64,000 nucleotides of DNA from Gambelia wislizenii (Eukaryota; Chordata; Lepidosauria; Squamata; Crotaphytidae), in contig JAUMIR010000003.1 of assembly GCA_030847615.1 (NCBI GenBank), forward strand, positions 71,000,001 to 71,064,000, written 5' to 3'. The position numbers and the translations under genes are program-made. Positions 58,701 through 64,000 of this stretch are shown here, piece after piece. Every line of letters starts with the position of its first letter. The first letter of the stretch is position 1. The notes beneath the pieces are model-generated. The model saw nothing but the letters and a program-made list of their open reading frames with translations, had not been told where the DNA came from and ran no database searches.

Positions 58701-59762
58701 GCTTACTGATAACAAATTATTTTCTAACTCCTTTACATGTAAGACATCATTAAAATTCTCTTTTAGCCCTGGAATGTATACAGTACCCATTTGATTTACA
58801 GTACTTAGCTCTTTCCCATCAGCCAAAACTACAGCATTTACATTAGCTGATTTTCTATTACTTATTAAATTTATGTCATTACACATCAATGATGTGGCTC
58901 CTGAATCAACTAGCCATTTAGAATTTGCATTTTGTTTTTCCTTAATCATGGTTGCAACCCCCTTTTTATTACCACTGTCCCTCAAAAATGGAGGTCTGGA
59001 CTGTTTTTGATACTGCCGCGGCTGCCATCTGCTCTCTGCTTGCTTGCGTCTCTCAGCTGCAAAATGTTTACAATGTCTCTTCAGATGACCAATCTTCTTA
59101 CAATAAAAGCACCTCCGTTGCTCCCTTGTAGAGGCTGCTTCCTCCTGCGTTCGCCAGTCAGGAGTTGTTTGTTGTTTTGGCACAGTCTTTAAGCTTGCTG
59201 AGTCACCCTGCTCAGACATTCTTCTCTGGTTCTCTTCCAGTATTCTGGCCACAATTAAATCTCTATTAAGCTCAGTTTCTGGCAGGTTTTGCAGGCTGTT
59301 CGTTATGTTGTCCCACGAAGAGTCTAGCGATTCTATTAAAATGTAGCATTGCTGCTCTTTGCTAATTTGCACTCCCCTCAGTTCAGCTTGCACAAACAAA
59401 TCTTGCATTATTTTTAAATGTTCTATCACACACTGCCCTTTAGCCATCTTTTGCCTGTATATTCTTTTAGACCATAGCATTTTTGCAAAAGCAGTTGAAG
59501 GAGTGTGTAATCTCTGCAAGGTATCCCACACATCCTTGGCGGACGTTTTATCTCTGACGTCATTAATTAAGTCTTCTTCAAGCATGAGATAAAGACAGGC
59601 TTTTGCTTTACTATCTCTCTCTTTAGTGGCTTCATCAGCATCAGCTGCCAGCCCTGTTTCAACTGTTGACCACAGACCTTCCTTTACTAGTAGAGATTGG
59701 GCATAAATCTTCCAGGTAGAGTAGTTGTTTCTATTTAATTTACTAAACTTTAGAATTTCCAT
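55797..59762 (-). CDS. Copia Gag-Pol polyprotein, 1321 aa, intact
   Basis: Single frame from the ATG at 59762, about 220 nt inside the 5' LTR. Gag-type region 1-~200; zinc knuckle CX2CX4HX4C (C218, C221, H226, C231); protease WLVDSGAT with D286; integrase zinc motif H420, H425, C452, C455 and catalytic D483, D545, E581 with exact 35-residue spacing; an acidic Ser-rich linker 720-800; RT with D929 and YVDD (1009-1012); RNase H with D1173, E1216, D1250 and the HNIADLFTK motif near 1295. All key residues are present. Fused Gag-Pol without frameshift is the usual copia design. No gene besides Gag-Pol and no envelope. Confidence 0.97.
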   Translation of the reverse strand: MEILKFSKLNRNNYSTWKIYAQSLLVKEGLWSTVETGLAADADEATKERDSKAKACLYLMLEEDLINDVRDKTSAKDVWDTLQRLHTPSTAFAKMLWSKRIYRQKMAKGQCVIEHLKIMQDLFVQAELRGVQISKEQQCYILIESLDSSWDNITNSLQNLPETELNRDLIVARILEENQRRMSEQGDSASLKTVPKQQTTPDWRTQEEAASTREQRRCFYCKKIGHLKRHCKHFAAERRKQAESRWQPRQYQKQSRPPFLRDSGNKKGVATMIKEKQNANSKWLVDSGATSLMCNDINLISNRKSANVNAVVLADGKELSTVNQMGTVYIPGLKENFNDVLHVKELENNLLSVSRLTERDYTVIFEKNMCKIKLNGELRGIGLKRDKLYYLEDNIDSYRVEEANNIENIPIHKDCIHELHRKFGHASFKCLKNLISMCPDLKVAECKNHLDCTVCHQVKVRAFPVAKKTKRIAQRPFQYVHADVAQANCLSLGGSKYFLVIVDRYTRFAFVRIMKNKSDAGQSLKAWVRMVERQFDSRVGTIITDRGGEFLNNQLFNWFQKVGIRHETTNPACPSEDGLAEKKIQDIKRITACMMADAGVKDSFWAEATLTAIHISNRLYHSEIEDIPYRVLYGRMPNYKYLRVFGQFAHVYTPACFRRKGEPKSKRLRFLGYSGNSYKFHLDGKQVQYSRSANFERHAGWDKLHANKEVFLRLGSSNEPEAQTEPTPGNGGVSVKQEASPSSSGSSSDDEIASRPTTTRMTEDKRFSHRTTTPSRESEDERDRTADFIPRRSHRVRKPPDRFVVTKARACLAVEEPESFEELESYSSEEQERWFDAMDNEFGCLVNKDVFEIVDRPKDKKVIGCKWVYKRKEMPDGSIKYKARLVAKGFAQQQYENYDKTYSPTAKPESLRMVLAVAVKRNLVVEHFDFETAYLNAVLDEEIFMEQPQGFEENGSQRVYKLKKALYGLKQSARAWNLCINDELVKLGYKRSIADACVYTKGDIVLVIYVDDLCVAAKSKQEIESVKRELSEKFVLKDLGVLKSYLGICVEWTEEGHCLLSQRNKIERLIEKCGLQNAKIVRAPMTTGFVSEKTTRALEDKTFFRSIIGSLQFISCHTRPDISYAVNVLSRRVNDPKIEDWTAVKHLLRYLKGTVDRKLIIRNNSPDLDCYVDSSFASELGDKKSVTGMIIKYSESPIVWRSRKQTNVALSTTEAEFAALNEIVNEVQWIKQLLNDLNESYKIPVEILEDSQSCIAMAETESLKNRTKYVGVRYQNVRDMVQKGEIELRYIETQHNIADLFTKALTAEKHERLTQMVGMTL

Positions 59763-59964
59763 CTTGATTTGTGCAGTGACTCAATTTGACACAGTCCTTC
59801 TGAGTATGCACAGCCGACCCGTCTGGGCTTAAGCAAAACACAAAATGATTTACTCACGAGGCTTATCAGTGCAGCACAAACAGCTTGCTCTGATCTATCG
59901 TCCACAAAGCTTTCTTCCACTCTCTGGAACTTTCAGCTTCTGTGGATGCTGGGTGCTCTAGTAA

Positions 59965-59979
59965 CTGGGCCCATAACCC
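59965..59979 (-). other. Primer-binding site matching initiator tRNA-Met anticodon arm
   Basis: The plus strand reads CTGGGCCCATAACCC, one base from the LTR. This is the anticodon stem-loop sequence of vertebrate initiator tRNA-Met (anticodon CAU inside), so the RNA of the element would pair with an internal part of that tRNA. Drosophila copia is known to be primed by a 5' half of the same tRNA; the same use here is inferred. Confidence 0.8.
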
Positions 59980-59980
59980 T

Positions 59981-60658
59981 TGTCAGGGATGATGGGAGTT
60001 GTAGCTATTCACCTCTGGCTCAAACTCACCACCTTGTTATGCAGCAGAGCCAACCAGCTTAGATCAGTGGTTAATGCTTTTCTCCAAAGCAGCAGAGTTT
60101 CAGAGAATAGGCTGAAGATCCTGACAAACTCTCCAAGCCTTCTCACTCTTCTCCAGGTGTCTCCAAAACGTCTCTAGGATTCACTCAGGCAACTCAGTAG
60201 TTTTATATAAAACCTACTTTATTCTTCTATATAAATATACTATATGGTAAACAAACCACAATCTCTACACATTACTCCACAATATCTCCAAACTACTCCA
60301 ACTCTACTCAACCACAAAAATACATTGGCAAACATTGCAATTTTATAGCCATTGTTTATCACCACCCACTAGTTTGTTTCCACCCAGTGGGTGTGTACTT
60401 CCATTCTGATTGGTCCACATAGTTCCATCCATGCCTAAGACCAACCCATGTATTTCAACATTTCACCTTGTACACTTAATGATTCTCAGGTGTTTCCAAT
60501 CTGCATTCAGTACCTCTGTCCTTGGCTCTCAGGCCTTCTAGATTACATTAGCAGTTTCACCTGTGTAGCCCCATAATTGCTCTTGCTTAGTCATTGTGAC
60601 TTTCACATACATATTTTATTTCTTTCACTGTATGTCCCATGTTGCATTTTCCTTAACA
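59981..60658 (-). repeat. Copia 5' LTR (in element sense)
   Basis: 678 bp, same sequence as the other LTR. Transcription of the element would start here and run toward lower coordinates. Confidence 0.95.
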
Positions 60659-60663
60659 GATCC

Positions 60664-62640
60664 GTATTGAACAAGGGTTTATCATTTGTACCCACTCCCC
60701 AGTATGACCCATTTAATACTAGAGTAGACATATTCAAATTAATTTGTCTCATTAAACTAAGATTTATTTATGGTATGTCTACACAAGTGTCTTCAAATCC
60801 TTTCAAATCTAAATTGAGATTTACACCATCTGTAAACAATAATTTAATTAGCACATTTGAAGATTTTGTGTTACAAGATTTAACCACAATGAAGAAATCC
60901 CTTAGAAAAGTAAATTCAAAGGCTTTCATGGCCGGCATCCATAGATTTTCCTTGGTTTTTTTTCCAGGTTGTGAGGCTGTGTTCCGGAAGAGTTTCACCT
61001 GCATGTGTGGCTGGCATCTTCCCTTAGAAAACCTTGGCAGAATTTAACAATTCAAAATAAGAAAGCTTTGCATGGTTTGACTTTTAACAATAACATTGTT
61101 ATAAAACCTGCAGATAAGGGTAGCGCCATTGTAATAATGAATAAGGAAGATGATAAACAAGAAATATACAGACAACTTAATGATAAGCATAGTTATACAA
61201 AATTAAAAAGGGATCCAACATAATCTATCAAATCGGGCATTAAAGTATTGATATATGAAGGTCTAGCATTAGTTTACATAGACTCACGGGTTGCTGATTT
61301 TCTTTTAAATTCAGAAACTTGTATTCCTCTTTTTTACATTCTTCCTAAAACTCATAAAGCTGGGTTTCCACCTCCCAGAAGACCTATTGTTTCTGGTTCT
61401 TCTTCTATTCTTGAACCTTTAGCTAAAAACCTTGATTCTTTTCTGGCTCCATTAGTCCCCAATTCTCTGTCTTATATTCATGACACCAAGGATTTAATTA
61501 AACACATTGAATAACTTTCTGTTCCCCCATCAACATGTCTAGTGACTTTGAATGTAAAATCTTTATATACAGTCATTCCCCATGAGGAGGCATGTGTGGT
61601 TATAGGAGATGCTCTTGAGTCGCATAAGAATGGTTTTCTACCTACAACATTTCTACTTGAAATATTGGACATTCTTGAGAAAAATTATTTCAGATATTCT
61701 AAAGATTTTTATTTACAAATAAATGGAGTGAGTGGCTATGGGCAGTTCAGCCATCCCTACCATTGGCAGTCTGGTTATGACACATCTAGAAAATAGGATT
61801 ATATTGAATTAATCTTCCAATCCGTACTTTACCAACATTATTTTCTACAAAAGATTCATAGATGATATATTTTTGGTATATTCTGATATACATAATATTA
61901 TTTTTAATTGGATTAATACTATATATTCCACTACTAAATTTACAGGTACATATCACGTCCACCATTCCTTTTTTGGATGTTAATGTGAAGATTCTAGGTT
62001 CGAAATTGACAGTTTCTAATTATAAAAAAACTACAGATCATAATTCCTTTCTTCTTTACACCAGCTATCATTTGAATTCTTTAAAAAGGAACTAACCCTT
62101 CTCTCAGTTATTGAGATTAAAATGGAATTCCACTTCTACATATGCTTTTGAGGACTCCACCCATATAATTGCAGACTTGGAAAGGAGGGGTTATCCAGAG
62201 AGAGTACTTTCAGAAGCTCTGTATCGATTTTTTCACAGGTACCTACAAAGTATGAACATTAAGACATTTACAGAACCTAACATGCTACAGCAATTTCAAT
62301 TAACATCTTTTTCCAATTGCCAAACTTCTAACATTATCTATACCATCGTGTCCATGTCAGAAGGTTTACATAGGACAATTGTCACGTCCTCTTAAGAATC
62401 ACATTATTGAACACAAAGTAAAATTAAACATTTGTCTACTGACTCTATGAACATTTTGTTACAGCCAAGCATCATCAGAATTTATTTTCTGTGATTTAGA
62501 GGCTATAAAACAGAGAAATTATCAGGATACCAAGCGTGTACTTTTGCAACAAGAGGCCAAATGGATTTTCAAACTTGACTCTTCATTACCTAAAGGATTT
62601 AATCATAATATTGACTTCTCATTTTTTTTTTTGTAAGTTC
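60664..62640 (+). pseudogene. Penelope-like element, RT and GIY-YIG part (decayed)
   Basis: Pieces in different frames: LNKGLSFVPTPQYDPFNTRV (60665-), KPADKGSAIVIMNKEDD (61107-), FYILPKTHKAGFPPPRRPIV and SLSYIHDTKDLIKHIE (to 61512), then LNVKSLYTVIPHEEA (61545-), and later ERRGYPERVLSEALYRF (62182-). A GIY-YIG start is legible near 62350-62430 (CPCQKVYIGQLSRPLKNHII). These fit a Penelope-like RT with C-terminal endonuclease. Stops at 61222 and 61512 and frameshifts make it dead. A 111-bp repeat is inserted at 60910-61020. Confidence 0.82.
60910..61020. mobile_element. Short repeat inserted in the Penelope-like element
   Basis: Flanked by a perfect 11-bp duplication CCCTTAGAAAA (60899-60909, 61021-61031). 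The body (CATCCATAGATTTTCCTTGG... GTGGCTGGCATCTT) is a single arm of the family at 36610 and 51897. An 11-bp duplication suggests insertion by target-primed or endonuclease-driven reverse transcription rather than by a cut-and-paste transposase. Confidence 0.85.
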
Positions 62641-63130
62641 ATGTTGTATTTCTTCTCCGCTCAATTTCTTGCACCTGGTCCTAAATACAGGAGTGATTTC
62701 AAGTAGCTATTAAAAGCCTGCCAAGCAATAGTTTTTTCACATTACTTCCAGGACTACATCACATTCCACAGAAAGAAAACATGATACAGACTCTTCATAC
62801 ATAGTTAAGGTATTTATCATTTGAGAGCAGAGCTTTAATTAGCAACATACTATAAATATTTCTTGATAATTGCAGTTATTTATCTGAAGAAGCATTTTGC
62901 GAAACAGCGGAAATCCCACAGACTTCCCGTCACTGTTTTTTATAAACTGGATGTTAACACTGGAACATATGTTTAGATATACAACAATGTTTTGATAATC
63001 AACAGCTGAATGCTAATGCTGGAGCACATGTTTTGATAAATAACAGCAGAAAGTCAACACTGGAGTATTTTGAAAACCTGTATAAGAAATTCCAAATGTT
63101 TATACTGGAGTATTTTGAAAACTACATTTG
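62641..63130 (+). repeat. Penelope-like 3' tail with hammerhead-like core and degenerate tandem motif
   Basis: CTGAAGA at 62884-62890, a GC...GC helix and GAAA at 62901-62904 follow hammerhead order. Downstream a motif (TGCTAATGCTGGAGCACATG, ...CACTGGAGTATTTTGAAAAC) recurs at about 62950, 63010, 63055 and 63100 with decay. The link to the element just upstream is inferred from position. Confidence 0.5.
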
Positions 63131-63139
63131 AACATTTGA

Positions 63140-64000
63140 GAGACATTGGTGAAAGAACCATAGGAGATTTTCACACGGGGCCAAAATACCTCGTTACTGC
63201 CCCGCCACTTCCTCTCCCATTCCTGCCACAGAATAATGTAAATCTTTCACACACTTACCTTAATTCCGCAGCAGGAACGGACTAACCCTCCCCTCACTGG
63301 CCGGCCATAAATGCAGCCATTGTAAGGCTGCTTTTATGACCGGCCATCTGAAATCCCAGGCATTATCACGTGATAATGGCTGGGCGGTAAATTTAAAAAA
63401 ATAAAACTCCCCCAAACATAAAATCAGTTCACCAAGCGCATCTCTCTCTCTCGCTTTTCTTTGTAAATGAAGATTCAGGAAGGATCAATTTGTTGGTGAT
63501 CAATTTGGCCGAGATGTTGTTTCAGGGAGTCCTTGTATCGCTTTTTTGGAGCACCCCTCTTATGCTGACCCGTGGTGAGTTCACCGTAGAGTACTTTTTT
63601 GGGGAGGCGATGGTCCTCCATCCTAGAAACGTGCCCTGCCCAGCGCAGCTGTGTTCTCAATATCATGGCCTCAGTGCTGGTGATCCCTGCTTGCTCAAGG
63701 ACAGTAACATTCATCACATAGTCAGTCCAGTGTATATTTAGGATTGTGCGTATACAAAACACACTTTAAATCACACAATCAAAACAGGTAGGGTAAAATA
63801 AAGAGTACCACTTACCCGGATGTCCAGATCGTAACAGGAAGTGCTCGGAATGGACCTTCCCTCCGCACCTGTCATTTTGGAACAGGAACGGGGCTCCTGT
63901 TCACACACCTGTGATTGCGTGATAGCAACGGAACAGGAGGTCTATTCACGATGAAAAATCGTGATTACATTGTTCCAGAACAGTCACGGGAGCAGGATGA
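63140..64000. mobile_element. Unclassified repeat DNA around a LINE fragment
   Basis: 63150-63420 and 63780-64000 are GC-richer with CpGs and phrases such as TTTTCACACGGGGCCAAAAT, GGAACAGGAACGGGG and GAACAGGAGGTC, resembling the ends of an interrupted DNA element. It runs off the window, so boundaries and class are not known. Confidence 0.35.
63437..63765 (-). pseudogene. LINE RT C-terminal fragment
   Basis: The minus frame 63762-63475 encodes LRWAGHVSRMEDHRLPKKVL and GAPKKRYKDSLKQHLGQIDH, the typical C-terminus of a vertebrate non-LTR RT. It then jumps, by internal deletion, to the family's 3' hairpin (CTTCATTTACAAAG) and GAGAGAG end. 5'-truncated, dead. The family name is not certain. Confidence 0.8.

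Larger units (their letters stand above)
55088..60658 (-). mobile_element. Full-length Ty1/copia LTR retrotransposon
   Basis: 5571 bp: LTRs at both ends, TG...CA termini, and a 5-bp target duplication GATCC (55083-55087 and 60659-60663). One open Gag-Pol frame on the minus strand, a primer site beside the LTR at 59981 and a purine tract beside the LTR at 55765. Integrase precedes RT, which defines copia order. There are no stops or frameshifts, and both LTRs read as the same 678 bases, so the insertion is recent and may be active. It split a Penelope-like element. Confidence 0.97.

Noticed and set aside
62940..63130. CRISPR-like array from spaced repeats
   Set aside because: Repeats are degenerate and unevenly spaced in a vertebrate genome; better explained as a retroelement tail.

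Overview
The window comes from a squamate reptile, probably an iguanian-type lizard. It is vertebrate DNA with spliced genes and a repeat load typical of squamates: BovB and CR1 LINE fragments, tRNA-derived SINEs with a BovB-like tail, many non-autonomous hAT, Tigger and foldback elements, a Penelope-like retroelement and a full-length Ty1/copia element. The species cannot be fixed from sequence alone.

Three host genes are present in the order MYO7B - LIMS2 (with GPR17 inside it), which is the arrangement known from human 2q14. From 168 to 11000 (+) lie the last twelve coding exons of MYO7B, covering most of the second MyTH4 domain and the C-terminal FERM domain. All exon phases join into one 492-codon frame. 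The first complete intron (326-833) is not GT-AG: its ends, donor and branch sequence fit a U12-type AT-AC intron, and only that reading restores the frame. LIMS2 (PINCH-2) runs on the minus strand from a CpG-rich promoter near 52.8-53.1 kb to a stop at 19644. Its ten coding exons sum to 1026 nt (341 aa), with five LIM domains. A second, in-frame first exon lies at 49007-49128. GPR17, a single-coding-exon class A GPCR of 338 aa, lies on the plus strand at 34579-35595 in LIMS2 intron 4. MYO7B and LIMS2 converge across about 7 kb of repeat-rich DNA (12.7-19.6 kb).

The right end (53.3-64 kb) has no host gene that I can see and is a pile of retroelements. A decayed Penelope-like element (RT plus GIY-YIG remnants, plus strand) is split at GATCC by a very young copia element at 55088-60658. 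The copia element has two 678-bp LTRs that read as identical, a 5-bp target duplication, an uninterrupted 1321-aa Gag-Pol frame on the minus strand, and a primer-binding site matching the anticodon arm of initiator tRNA-Met rather than a tRNA 3' end. Hammerhead-ribozyme-like cores appear in the Penelope tail and in related short repeats in LIMS2 introns.

The rest is intronic and intergenic repeat matter. It includes a Tigger-like element carrying a GC-rich ~174-bp minisatellite and a nested hAT element with a perfect 8-bp duplication, several large inverted repeats (7.8-8.1, 24.3, 32.9, 36.7, 52.0 and 52.5 kb), and a family of elements whose ends read GGGCTTGTCTA. No rRNA, tRNA gene or CRISPR array was seen.
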